A DNA stretch of 64,000 nt from Kocuria sp. (GTDB lineage: Bacteria; Actinomycetota; Actinomycetes; Actinomycetales; Micrococcaceae), in NCBI GenBank assembly GCA_030524035.1, contig JAUNHG010000004.1:85363-149362 (forward strand), in the 5' to 3' direction. Below, piece after piece: positions 18,074 to 27,700 of this stretch (position 1 is the stretch's first letter; each line of letters opens with the position of its first letter). The position numbers were made by a program, and so were the translations under genes. Below the pieces are notes generated by a model. The model worked only from the letters and a program-made list of their open reading frames with translations, was not told where the DNA came from and did no database searches.

Positions 18074-19341
18074 GTATGGCTCGATACCCGGTGGAGAAAA
18101 GAGCTGGACGAAACGCTCGTTACGGACTGAGATACAGAACTTATAATTTCAATCATAATGTCTTCGGCAGCCGGGTTTGCTTCCCAGCTAAGATTTACAC
18201 GACCTCCCCAAGGCATGATTTTTAGACGTATAGGCACGTAACTTTTTCTTTTCAATCCAGTATTTGCCGGTTGAATATTCGCCACCCTGAAACCAGATTT
18301 ACCCCAAAGCCTCGGGTCACTGGGAGTAATATAATTAACAAAAGCGTGCGCAAGAAAATTATACTTATTTTTGGGTCCGTTCTCGATACGCATCAAACTA
18401 AACACGCGTGGCCATAGTGCATCAAACTCCCTCAGTCTTGACTGATAATTGGTTACCTGCGGAACTGCATGAGCTGCCCACCCTTCGACTCCACGGCCGT
18501 GAGGCAAACCTCTCCCATGTGTAGCTAGGTCTATTCTCAATTTTCTTTCGCCGAGTCTTTCTGTTAGGAAATCAGATATAGCGTTAATGGCAATCTCTTC
18601 AATTTTGATCCGACCATCAAATTCAGTGATCGTCTGCTCGTAACGCACTTCGTAATCGACCACCCCAACCGAATTATCCAGTCGCGCCGTTGGGCCTACG
18701 GTTGCTTCTGCTGCTAGCCTCTTAACCTCACGAGTGACACTAGTACCCACACTGCAATCAAAGCCGTTATTTATGAGATACTTTTTCAATCGTGCTTCAG
18801 CTCTCTCCTGACTCACGACTCGACGATCAATGAGATAATTAATAAAAGTTCGGATGTATTGCCCTAGGGAGAAATAGTCGCCTACGTAATGACTGAATAT
18901 GAAGGTTAAAAAATTCTCTGTGCGGCAACTGATCCACAAGACGTAGGCTAAGGGACCCGTGAGTATGTTCAGCTGCTTCTGTAGATCGGTGACACTGCGG
19001 TTAAGTAATGTTTGAATCTCTTCCTCTGATGAAGAAGGAAATACCGGTTCATACTGATAGACAACTGGACATAGCTGTTCCGCGTTGGGATCGCGAAGCA
19101 GTCGCTGCTCGTAAACACAGCCATCGGCACCCCAGAGATCAAAATTGGGTCGCATTCTGAGTGGCGCATGCCTGCTCACCATGGCATTGCGTGCCTGCCG
19201 CAACGCGGCTAGGTCGAATCTCGATGAAGTTGAGAGCGTGACCATCATTGCGTGTTGATTTGCAAAGTCGCGGCCATACGTGCCGTTGAGAAGGTCAAAC
19301 TGACCCATACTTAGGGGAAGGACTTCCATGCGATGGATCAT
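18070..19341 (-). CDS. Condensation-fold acyltransferase (PapA-like)
   Basis: The protein resembles NRPS condensation-domain and mycobacterial PapA-type acyltransferases. PLSMGQFDLLNG near the start and FSHYVGDYFSLG in the middle match the conserved opening and the HHxxxDG active site; the second His and the Asp are kept, the first His is Ser and the Gly is Tyr. Such enzymes join an acyl group to an alcohol or amine, often on a lipid. The open frame continues up to TTG 19665, but residues before about 19341 derive from an IS110 transposase (see next entry), so the native start is probably ATG 19341 or 19329, neither with a clear ribosome-binding site. It is coupled to the MFS gene. Confidence 0.7.
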   Translation of the reverse strand: MIHRMEVLPLSMGQFDLLNGTYGRDFANQHAMMVTLSTSSRFDLAALRQARNAMVSRHAPLRMRPNFDLWGADGCVYEQRLLRDPNAEQLCPVVYQYEPVFPSSSEEEIQTLLNRSVTDLQKQLNILTGPLAYVLWISCRTENFLTFIFSHYVGDYFSLGQYIRTFINYLIDRRVVSQERAEARLKKYLINNGFDCSVGTSVTREVKRLAAEATVGPTARLDNSVGVVDYEVRYEQTITEFDGRIKIEEIAINAISDFLTERLGERKLRIDLATHGRGLPHGRGVEGWAAHAVPQVTNYQSRLREFDALWPRVFSLMRIENGPKNKYNFLAHAFVNYITPSDPRLWGKSGFRVANIQPANTGLKRKSYVPIRLKIMPWGGRVNLSWEANPAAEDIMIEIISSVSQSVTSVSSSSFLHRVSSHT

Positions 19342-19469
19342 CGCATCATGACATGACTGCTGGTCAAGTGCGAGTTTAAATTTTTTATATTTTGTTACAT
19401 GGTGGGACCTGCTGAGGGCTCTTCCGAGTTTTGGTAGTGGGAATGGGGCCCTATGGTTGTCGTCGAGCA

Positions 19470-20125
19470 GCTGCGGGGATTCGGAGTTCGTAGAGGGTGC
19501 GCCGTTCTTCATCATCTCGTACATGACGTTCAAGCGGCGTCGGGCTAGGCATATCAAAGCGGTGTTGTGGCGCTTGCCCTCGAGTCGTTTCCGCGCGTAG
19601 TAGGCCTTCGACACCGGGGCGTCGCGTGAGGCGATCCACAAGGATCGGAATAGGGCATTCTTCAATCACTTATTGCCTGACCTGGCGGGGGACTCACCGC
19701 GTATCGACGTCCCTGACCTGCGGGTCGCTGGAGCGATGCCAGCGTTAACCGCCAGATATGGCCCGGGGGGGATGTGACATCTCACCGGCCAGGAGGATCT
19801 GTACTGCGATCTTGACCCCAACTCCCAGCACGGACGTAAGACCCGAAAGAGAAAACTCATTCGATCAGTTTTCTCGACCTCACCGGCGACGATCTCGCGC
19901 TGATGCTTGAGTTCCTTGATCTGAGCGGCGACGCGCGGGACGACAAGCTCAACAGAGACCGCGTCAATGAGCCGACCGGGATCCTTACGGCTGTCGTGAC
20001 GTACCCAGCGCGTCACTGCGGTCTTTCCCGCAGTTCTCAGCCCGGCGGGTCTGTGTAGCGGATGGACAGTCTCAACACGATAGCTCGCGTGAGAACGGCT
20101 CTCGGGAACAAGCGCTCGAAGGAGG
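19470..20125 (-). mobile_element. Decayed IS110-family transposase (minus strand)
   Basis: Pieces of an IS110 transposase are recognisable in order: SIRYTDPPG and VTRWVRHD-like sequence, then IKELKHQREIV, a frameshift, then YLAVNAGIAPATRRSGTSIRG and, after an in-frame TGA (19666-19668), LKNALFRSLWIASRDAP with YYARKRLEGKRHNTALICLA. The last blocks are typical of the IS110 C-terminal domain around the catalytic serine. At least one frameshift and one nonsense codon make it inactive. Its 3' end is fused in frame to the acyltransferase gene. Exact ends cannot be set. Confidence 0.75.
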
Positions 20126-20402
20126 CCATGTGTGCAACCGGATCAAAAAGCACAACCCGCGCTTGGCCAGGCCACTCACTGAGGAGATCTTCACAGCCCT
20201 GGACGCCCAGACGATGATGGTTCCTGGCACTAGAGGAGGTGGCGATCATCGTACCAACCATCGCCACCCAGCTGAAAGAACTCTACTCTCAGCGTCACTA
20301 GGTCTTGACCGCGATGCCCGGAATCGGAGTCAGGACCGCCTCCAGAGTCCTCACCGAAGCCATCGGCGAGGACTTCAAAACCGCAGACCACTTAGCCCCC
20401 CC
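20126..20402 (+). mobile_element. Second IS110-like fragment (plus strand)
   Basis: On the plus strand, short blocks in shifting frames read TEEIFTALDAQTMMVPGTR, then TIATQLKELYSQRH, then a stop, then MPGIGVRTASRVLTEAIGE and DFKTADHLA. This is the middle of an IS110 transposase. It lies head to head with the minus-strand remnant, so two elements or an inverted rearrangement are involved. A short hairpin of the type CGCGA-AAAAT-CGCG follows at its right edge, before the NUDIX gene. Confidence 0.6.
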
Positions 20403-20440
20403 CCCGCGAAAAATCGCGACTAAGAGGTTATCTTAACTTC

Positions 20441-20929
20441 ATGAAAATGATAGTCCACGAAAATCCTTGGTTCTCAGTTGTGCGTTATGTCGGTCCTCGC
20501 GGCACTTGGTTCCGCCTGAAAGCACCCGATAGCGCGATTGTCATCAGCGAGCACGAGGGGGAGGTGATCTTTATTCGAGGAACTAGGCCGTTTTCATCAT
20601 CAAGGCCCTCTATGGAGCTACCTGGTGGAGTTGTAGAACCGGATGAAACTCCTGCGCAAGCTATCGAGCGAGAGTGTCGGGAAGAAACGGGCTACAAATT
20701 AGCTGAACTCAAACCCCTAGGCTCATTCAAGCAGTCTGCAGCCGTTAGCGATAGTTTCTGCCACGTTTTTCATGGACAGATCGTAGGGGAAGGTGAAGCG
20801 AACCTTGACCTTGGCGAAGATTGGTCGGTTGTGAAAGTGCGGAAATTTGATATTCAAGCTGTGGTCAATAAGGGCGAGATCGAGGATGCCGCGACGCTTG
20901 CCGCTTTGACACTCTGGGGGTGTGTATAG
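20441..20929 (+). CDS. NUDIX hydrolase
   Basis: A 162-residue protein with a complete NUDIX box, GGVVEPDETPAQAIEREC followed by REETGY, matching Gx5Ex7REUxEExGU. It is of the ADP-sugar-pyrophosphatase type and would hydrolyse nucleoside diphosphates linked to another moiety, using Mg2+. A WFRLK-type strand and PFSSSRPSMELPGG precede the box as in that group. The gene stands alone between IS110 debris and a strong hairpin. The start ATG 20441 has only a weak ribosome-binding site. Confidence 0.85.
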   Translation: MKMIVHENPWFSVVRYVGPRGTWFRLKAPDSAIVISEHEGEVIFIRGTRPFSSSRPSMELPGGVVEPDETPAQAIERECREETGYKLAELKPLGSFKQSAAVSDSFCHVFHGQIVGEGEANLDLGEDWSVVKVRKFDIQAVVNKGEIEDAATLAALTLWGCV

Positions 20930-20940
20930 TCACTATGCTC

Positions 20941-20991
20941 TTTAGCGCGCTGTGGTCCTGGCGAATCAAGCCAGGACCACAGCGCGCTAAA
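20941..20991. terminator. Perfect 21-bp inverted repeat, bidirectional terminator
   Basis: A 21-bp stem (20941-20961 with 20971-20991) pairs perfectly around a 9-base loop. The outer ends are TTTA/TAAA, giving short T-runs on each strand. It sits 11 bases after the NUDIX stop and 28 bases after the end of the opposing small membrane-protein gene, so it would terminate both. Confidence 0.8.
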
Positions 20992-21019
20992 CTGGTTGGT
21001 CAAGGACCTAGACAAAACT

Positions 21020-21280
21020 CTAGTCTTGGGGCTGCTGACGGCGCCAGCGGATAGTTGTCCAAATAGCCACAGCGGCTGCAGCAACGGTCGCGACAAGTGA
21101 CCAATTAGCTGCCGCAAATAGGGTCGGTGCCACATCTTGATACCGCTCGACGGGTGTTGCGTCTGCCTTGTATCCGTAAGTGATATTTAGCGCCACAGCC
21201 GAAGCACCTACAATGAATGTTACCAGCCAAGCAAGTTGCGCATTCCGCTTAAACACCCCATCGCGCAATGACTCTTTCAC
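21020..21280 (-). CDS. Small two-helix membrane protein
   Basis: An 86-residue protein from GTG 21280, which is preceded by GAGGAG at about 5 nt and lies 13 bases after the stop of the upstream secreted-protein gene. The frame extends to 21352 but the longer form would overlap that gene. Two hydrophobic segments (AWLVTFIVGASAVALNI and WSLVATVAAAAVAIW) flank a short exposed loop, and the end is basic (RWRRQQ). Family not recognised. The operon with a secreted protein suggests a partner, immunity or anchoring role, but nothing more can be said. Confidence 0.65.
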   Translation of the reverse strand: MKESLRDGVFKRNAQLAWLVTFIVGASAVALNITYGYKADATPVERYQDVAPTLFAAANWSLVATVAAAAVAIWTTIRWRRQQPQD

Positions 21281-21293
21281 AAGTTTCTCCTCG

Positions 21294-22283
21294 TCAATTG
21301 CATCGAGCAAGGATGAAGCGCGTATAGCCCTTATCTGCACGCCACGCTTCAAGGTTCCAAGAACCCTTGAAGAGGATCGCGGGACGCAGATCGTAGTGGC
21401 AGAAGAATTGATTTTTCAGCGTCGAACGATCCGGAACACCTTTGGATTTCGCTTCATTCCAGGCTGCAAATCGCGCTATCTCGGGGGCCACCCGGCCGTA
21501 TGCTGTCGGATGAACCATGTAACGATTTCCGGTGCCATCGTGAGTGCGAACAACCCGCTTGATCAAGTTGATTCCTAGCCAGGGGTCCGCCACGACTGGA
21601 TACTCAGTCCTGCTGTCGGTACTGATCGTCTGAATTATTGAGTCACCTTGGACACTGTAATGTGTTTCAAGTGCGCGGCCCTTTGCATCTTTGGCCCAAG
21701 GGGTAGCCACGCTCGCTATGTATTCCCCCTTTGATCCTTTGATGAGGACGCCACCGTCTGGAGCTAGTTGCATTGAAGCACCATCGGGCAAAGACATTGG
21801 ATAAGTGTACTCTGTGGGTGCATTCTCGTCTGGCAGGACAGTATGAATCTTCACAGACCCATCTTCAACTATTGTTGCTGAAACATCGGTACCTTCATCT
21901 TCACTTGCTGCGAAAACGACACTTCCGCTGGGTGCCAACTCTCCGGAGGATGAAGCCACCTCTTCCGGGAGCCCTATTGATATGGAGTTGCCGCTATTGG
22001 CGTCAGCGAGAGAAATGGGCTGGTTCGGATTGCTAGGAACTTCCACAGTGACCGGTGTCAAAGTGGAATCCCCAACATAGCTATTGCCAATCGGGGTCGG
22101 CTGCAACGGCGCAACAGGCTCAAGCGTTACGTTCTCAATTTGATCAGCTATTTTGGAAGCAGAGGCACCGGGGTCCGCTGAAGCAGGAGGTATGGAAACG
22201 AGTGCTGTAGCTGCAAGTACGGCGACTGCCGCCTTGGGTCTCAAGTTCTTCAAAACAATTTTTCCGTTCTGGTGTCGTGGCAC
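21294..22283 (-). CDS. Secreted DUF2599 domain protein
   Basis: A 329-residue exported protein. The signal peptide has a basic start, a hydrophobic core (AAVAVLAATALVSI) and an Ala-x-Ala-type cleavage region (PPASADPG). The middle is acidic and strand-rich. The last about 90 residues match DUF2599: WNEAKSKG, a central QFFCHYDL, SWNLEAWR and a final Cys, suggesting one disulphide. DUF2599 proteins are secreted actinobacterial proteins of unknown function. GTG 22283 has GAAGG at about 5-6 nt. A small membrane-protein gene follows in the same operon. Confidence 0.8.
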   Translation of the reverse strand: MPRHQNGKIVLKNLRPKAAVAVLAATALVSIPPASADPGASASKIADQIENVTLEPVAPLQPTPIGNSYVGDSTLTPVTVEVPSNPNQPISLADANSGNSISIGLPEEVASSSGELAPSGSVVFAASEDEGTDVSATIVEDGSVKIHTVLPDENAPTEYTYPMSLPDGASMQLAPDGGVLIKGSKGEYIASVATPWAKDAKGRALETHYSVQGDSIIQTISTDSRTEYPVVADPWLGINLIKRVVRTHDGTGNRYMVHPTAYGRVAPEIARFAAWNEAKSKGVPDRSTLKNQFFCHYDLRPAILFKGSWNLEAWRADKGYTRFILARCN

Positions 22284-22488
22284 GGGTGCCTTCGGATTAC
22301 TCCACCTGTGCGTTGCTCGAAGATTTCTAGATTCTACGTCGTCAAGTCATGTCTTGGATAGGTGTATTTCCTCGGGAAGTTGTGAACATAGATTGAGGTC
22401 AGAGAAGACCCTAGTATCGTACTGGGGGACGACACGCGCCCGAAACCGGAGGTCTTTTATGACACACTAATAACGCTCTGAATGACCC

Positions 22489-23292
22489 ATGAGGGCGGGA
22501 GCCGATTCGTCTACCTTCGTCATCGATCACGGCTGGCGCCAGCGACGCGTAGCTGAACACTTCCAAGTGCGCCCAGCAAAGGTGTTTCGCCGGTCAGTCG
22601 GCACCGGGCAGGAATCGATCTTACTGACCGTTCGAGCCGCCCGCACCGCAGCCCGAACAGGCTCAGCGCACGGACCGAGCGCGCATCATCGGACTGCGGT
22701 TCACCCTCCCGGTAAGGGCCGCATCGGTTGAGCCACCACCCCCATACGCCGCGGTCGACCGTCAGGGGATTCCGGACCCGTCTACCGGATGCCCAGACTG
22801 GGGTGCGTCGATCAGGCCACCGAACTGCCGCTCCGTCGCCCAGCGCCACGAAGTCACCTGGCCTGGTGAATCGATCCGTATCGATGTTAAGAGGAAGCAC
22901 ACCTCGGCAGGGTTCTGGACTCGCGTCCGGGCGTTCTTGGCTGAGATCGTCAACAGCCGCAACGGCCTTTGGCACATCGAGCAATCGTCGCAGCGTCCAC
23001 AAAAGACCTCTCCGCCAGGCCTGCCGAATGAGCGAAAGCCAGCCGCGCGCAGATACTGCGATTTGTCTGTTCCCGTAACAACCCTTGGCCAAGAGCCGGT
23101 TGTGGCACCTGTTAATACAGCGGTAGAAACGGTCATTCCTCGGGTGACGGCCCACTCAAGGACCTCAACAGCAAACTCCGTGCCTACCTCGAAGGCTGGG
23201 ACAAACGAGCCCACCCCTTCGTGCGGACCAAGAATCGCTGAACAAGTCCTCGTAAAGACCACCCGTCCAACAACTTCAAATCCACACCACTA
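22489..23292 (+). mobile_element. Decayed IS481/IS630-type transposase remnants
   Basis: The plus strand carries fragments in several phases. DHGWRQRRVAEHFQVRPAK matches the N-terminal helix-turn-helix of IS481-type transposases. A RIDVKRK block follows, and near the end LEGWDKRAHPFV plus VLVKTTRPTTSNPHH resembles the C-terminus of IS630-type transposases. Multiple frameshifts and stops separate the blocks, so it is dead and may be a mosaic of two elements. The minus-strand esterase frame runs into its right end. Confidence 0.6.
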
Positions 23293-24722
23293 GGCATAGA
23301 CTCCACCTGGTTCAATACTATGTATTTTGTAGACAAAGAATCACAATCAATTTCACCTGTTCGCATAAATTTACCCCAAATTTCGCGCAAATGCCTGCCT
23401 GCATTTTCCCAAACTGAAATACTGCTTTGCTGATTCAGCGATGAGCACTTGCCGCTTGACGCAGGGGTTCGGCTTTTGTGCCGAAAGATTGGAGAGTCTT
23501 TCCAAGCATTATTTCCACCAAAAAGGAGGGCCAGGTCAGTAGTATGAGCAGCACCCACTGACCCCTCCCCCGGACTCCAACTAGATTCATAAAAATAGGC
23601 GCGCTCAGCGGTCGCTGAAATTCTCCCGGTCAGTCTTCTTGTTGGGCATATAAATATAATCTTGGTTGACACATGAACCAATGTGGATTTTATTACATTC
23701 ATGAATGTTCTGCATCTTGATAAATGATTGAATGGACCGCAGGAAATATGTAACGATTTTAAATATATGGACGTTTCCTGCGTTGTAGCCCCTAGAAGGA
23801 AGTACCTTTCGCGCGAACCTTTTGTAATTTTCACCCCGGTGCGGTGGCCATTTTTCAGTGGCTCGGCCGACCAATCAGCTGAAAAGGGAAGTGCAGCGTG
23901 TGGCGTTAAACGAAGCCTGCGTAGAACTTTACCCTGCACGTTTAAAATTTGATCACGACTTAAGCCCACAAGGTTCTTAGGGGTTCTAGTTTTTCTATAG
24001 ATTTGCGTTAGGATTTTTTGTCTAAACTTGCCAGCTTTTGGAAGGCCAATGGGTGCGCTTTGGATTATTGCTTTATGAAACAAATCATTGGCTTCCGGCG
24101 ATGCGACAATAGCCAGCACATTCTCAGCGCCCGAGGACTGTCCCGCTAATGTCACATTTTCTGGGTCGCCTCCAAAGTATTTTATGAAATGACGAACCCA
24201 CTCCATGGCCGACAACAGATCGAATAATCCCAAATTTTTTGGAAACGTAAACCCATCACCGCCAAATCCAAGTATACCCAACCGATAGTTGACAGTAACC
24301 ACTACAAGGTCCTGCTCAAGGACTAAGGACGTGGGATCCGTGGCCACTGAATTACCTTGGCCATACTTATTGCCACCTCCATGCACCCAGATCATCACTG
24401 GTCGCAATTTTTGCGTCTTGTCGCAATAGTTTTCGGGCATGAATACAGAGAGGTACTGACAGTGTGCGGACTGATGGTAATCATCTTCAGGAAGGGACCA
24501 TTTACTAGCCATCCATGGGATCGACTGTGGTGACACCTGATTGATTTTGGATTGCAGGATAGGTGGTAAGTCCTGACTGCCGATTGCAATTGTTTTCGGA
24601 TGTGCAGTGGCGTGTTCAAGCAGCGCGTACCGGAGATTTTTCGCAATGGCGATTCCGGCCCCCGTCAATTCCACTTCAATTTCTGAATACGGAAGTGGAA
24701 TAGTGTTGAGTTTGCGCTTCAC
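23184..24722 (-). CDS. Type-B carboxylesterase, 3' end altered by an IS remnant
   Basis: A 512-residue frame of the carboxylesterase/cholinesterase family. Visible elements are the oxyanion loop VHGGGNKYGQG, LGLFDLLSAMEWV, the nucleophile elbow GQSSGAEN (usually GESAGG), and GAAHTTDLALLFG with the catalytic His. GTG 24722 is preceded by AAGGA at about 6 nt and lies only 17 bases after the TGA of gdh. The last about 35 codons overlap the IS remnant in antisense, so the original C-terminus was probably lost and replaced. It may still be active, since the triad lies upstream of the junction. Confidence 0.7.
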   Translation of the reverse strand: MKRKLNTIPLPYSEIEVELTGAGIAIAKNLRYALLEHATAHPKTIAIGSQDLPPILQSKINQVSPQSIPWMASKWSLPEDDYHQSAHCQYLSVFMPENYCDKTQKLRPVMIWVHGGGNKYGQGNSVATDPTSLVLEQDLVVVTVNYRLGILGFGGDGFTFPKNLGLFDLLSAMEWVRHFIKYFGGDPENVTLAGQSSGAENVLAIVASPEANDLFHKAIIQSAPIGLPKAGKFRQKILTQIYRKTRTPKNLVGLSRDQILNVQGKVLRRLRLTPHAALPFSADWSAEPLKNGHRTGVKITKGSRERYFLLGATTQETSIYLKSLHISCGPFNHLSRCRTFMNVIKSTLVHVSTKIIFICPTRRLTGRISATAERAYFYESSWSPGEGSVGAAHTTDLALLFGGNNAWKDSPIFRHKSRTPASSGKCSSLNQQSSISVWENAGRHLREIWGKFMRTGEIDCDSLSTKYIVLNQVESMPSGVDLKLLDGWSLRGLVQRFLVRTKGWARLSQPSR

Positions 24723-24739
24723 GATATTTCCTTCTTCTG

Positions 24740-27700
24740 TCAGTCCTGAACTGCGGCCCGCATGGCACGCAAAATTACGGACAGCGCCGCCAGATCATCC
24801 GTGGAATCATTGGTACCCCTACCTACAGCGCTCTCCATCACAGAACGCAACCGGGATAGCTGAGCTTCGTACGCTGACTCCCATGCCTGCACATGTTTTT
24901 CCGGTGTATCCCCCTCCATACGTAAAGCCTGCGCCACCATGGACACAACCATGGAGTACACATCCTCCCGCAGAGAGATCCGGGCTAAGGACTCCCACCG
25001 CGTGCTCTGCGATAAACCGCTAATCCGCTCCAATAATGAGGCAATACCAAAACGGTCATACAACAGGAAGTACACCCGCCCCACCAACTCCACATCAACA
25101 CCGGCCTGCGAACCCAACCGCACCACATCCAACAAAGGATATGAATCCAACATCCGAGACCATTCACGGGCCACCCCCTCCGGGACCCCCTGGTCCAACG
25201 CAGCCGCTAGTAGCTCATCATCACGAACTTGGGCCTGCTGCCCCAACAGCACAGTGTCCGCGCCACGCAACTGAGCCACCGGGGCGTATCTCTGAACCAC
25301 ATCCCCCACAGGGTTGGACGTCTCCCCCCTACTGATCAACCACCGCACGGACCGGTCCACCAGCCTGCGCTGGTCCTGCAGCATCTGAACCCACAGCTCC
25401 GTCGGAATTTCTGCCGGTAAATGCGCCACTTGATCCAGATAAGAATCGACGGCAAAGATCTCTACAGTGGCCAGAAATGCTTTCGCTAACTCAACGGGAG
25501 TGCAGGAAGTTTCGTCCATGGCACGGAACGCAAAGGACGCACCACCCACGTTGATCATGTGATTAGCCACCATGGTGCATAAAATTTGACGTCGCAACGG
25601 GTGATTCTGTAAATCCGCCCCAAAACGTTCCACCACAGGAGCTGGGAAATAGGCCTCCACCGCGGCGGAAGTCCACGGATCATCCGCCAAATCAGAACGA
25701 ATTAAAGCTTCCGATAACTGAATTTTGGCGTATGCGGTCAACACAGAAAGCTCCGGGGAGCTCATGGTTTCCCCCGCCGCTATACGTTGCTCCATCGCCT
25801 CCGTGTCTGGCAAGAATTCAATAGACCGATCCAAATCCGCAGTTTCCGTTAACCACTCCATGAGTCGTTCATAAGTCACCAAGTAATCGGCAGATTTCCA
25901 ACGATCCACCGTGAGCGTCACGTTTTGGGCCACGTTAGTGCGCAAAACAAGACCCGCGACATCACCGGTCATGGACTCAATAAACTCCGCACGGTCGTCA
26001 GCTGCCAAGCGCCCCGCAGTCACCATCCGATCCACCAGGATCTTGATGTTAACCTCGCGGTCTGACGATTCCACACCACCGGAGTTATCAATGGCATCTG
26101 TATTGATCAGCACCCCGTTATTGGCTGCTTCAATTCGACCCAACTGAGTGGCTCCCAGATTGCCGCCTTCGCCCACAACTTTGACGCGCAGCTGCTCGCC
26201 GTCCACTCGAATAGCATCATTGGCTTTATCCCCCACATCCGCATGGGACTCACCAGAACCTTTGATATAGGTGCCAATACCACCGTTATAAAACAAGTCC
26301 ACCGGGGCTTGCAGAATCGCACGGATAAAGTCAATGGGTGATAGCTGCGTGGTGGACTCCGGCAAATCCAAAGCCTGACGGACTTCAGCAGAAATCGGCA
26401 CAGACTTGGACTGGCGCGAATATACCCCACCTCCATGGGAAATTTTCTGAGGGTCATAGTCTTGCCACGACGACCTAGATAAATGAAACAACCGCTGACG
26501 TTCTAGGTACGACACCGCCGGGTCCGGGTTAGGATCCACAAAAATATCCCGATGATCAAAAGCCGCCACTAGTTTGATGTGCTCGGAAAGCAGCATCCCG
26601 TTACCGAACACATCCCCAGACATATCCCCCACACCCACCACGGTGAAATCCTGGGTCTGAGTATCATGACCCAGCTCAAAGAAGTGCCGCTTGACCGACT
26701 CCCACGCACCACGCGCGGTAATACCCATCGCCTTGTGGTCATAACCAACCGACCCACCCGAAGCAAAAGCATCCCCCAACCAGAATCCACGCTCCACGCT
26801 GATGGCATTGGCGGTGTCGGAGAACCGGGCCGTGCCCTTGTCCGCTGCCACCACCAGGTAGGAGTCGTCACCGTCGCGCCGGACCGTGCGCTGCGGGATG
26901 ACAGTTTGATCGCTGTGGTCATCGCCGGAAGAAACCTCAAGGTTGTCCGTGATGTCCAGCAGCGCCCCCACAAATTCTTTGTAGGCTGCCTCCCCTTCCG
27001 CAGCCCAGGCCGCACGATCCACAGCAGGGTCCGGCAATTGTTTGGGGAAAAAACACCCCTTAGCGCCGCTGGGGATAATCACGGCGTTCTTCACCATTTG
27101 TGCCTTGACCAGCCCTAAAACCTCCGTGCGGAAATCTTCCCGGCGATCCGACCACCGCAGACCGCCCCGGGACACCGGACCGAACCGTAAGTGCGTACCC
27201 TCCACCCGTGGTGACCACACCCAGATTTCAAACTGGGGACGCGGCAGCGGTGCTGCCGTGATCCGCCGGGGGTCTATCTTGAACGCTATGGTGGACCGGT
27301 CGGTCTGGTACGCATTGGTCCGCAAGGTGGCATTAACCACCTCCGCCAACGTGCGCAGGAATCGGTCGGCATCCAGGGTGGGAATCTCCTCCAGGGCTGC
27401 CTCCACAACGGACCACGCCTGCTGGCGAGCGTTTTCACGCGCCTGGTCATCGGGTTTTCCGTCCGGCAGCACATAGCGGTCGGGGTTAAAGGAAACGTCG
27501 AAGAGCTCCACCACAGCACGAGTGACCGCCGCGTGCATCAGCAGCGTGTCCGCCATGAAGTCGAAGGAATACGGGACACCTAGCTGCAACAGGTACTTCA
27601 CGTAGGCCCGTAGCACGGCCACGGTGCGCCAGTGCAGCCGCTCCGTTAACACCAGGCGGTCCAATGCATCGGACTCCGAACGCCCAGATAACACCGCGCA

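Noticed and set aside
20130..20423. 97-residue plus-strand frame beside the NUDIX gene
   Set aside because: The readable protein blocks are in other phases and match a broken IS110 transposase, so this frame is a shadow of the remnant.
22520..23262. Long minus-strand frames opposite the IS481-like remnant
   Set aside because: Arg/Gly-rich antisense translations of a GC-rich transposase; no domain or start signals.
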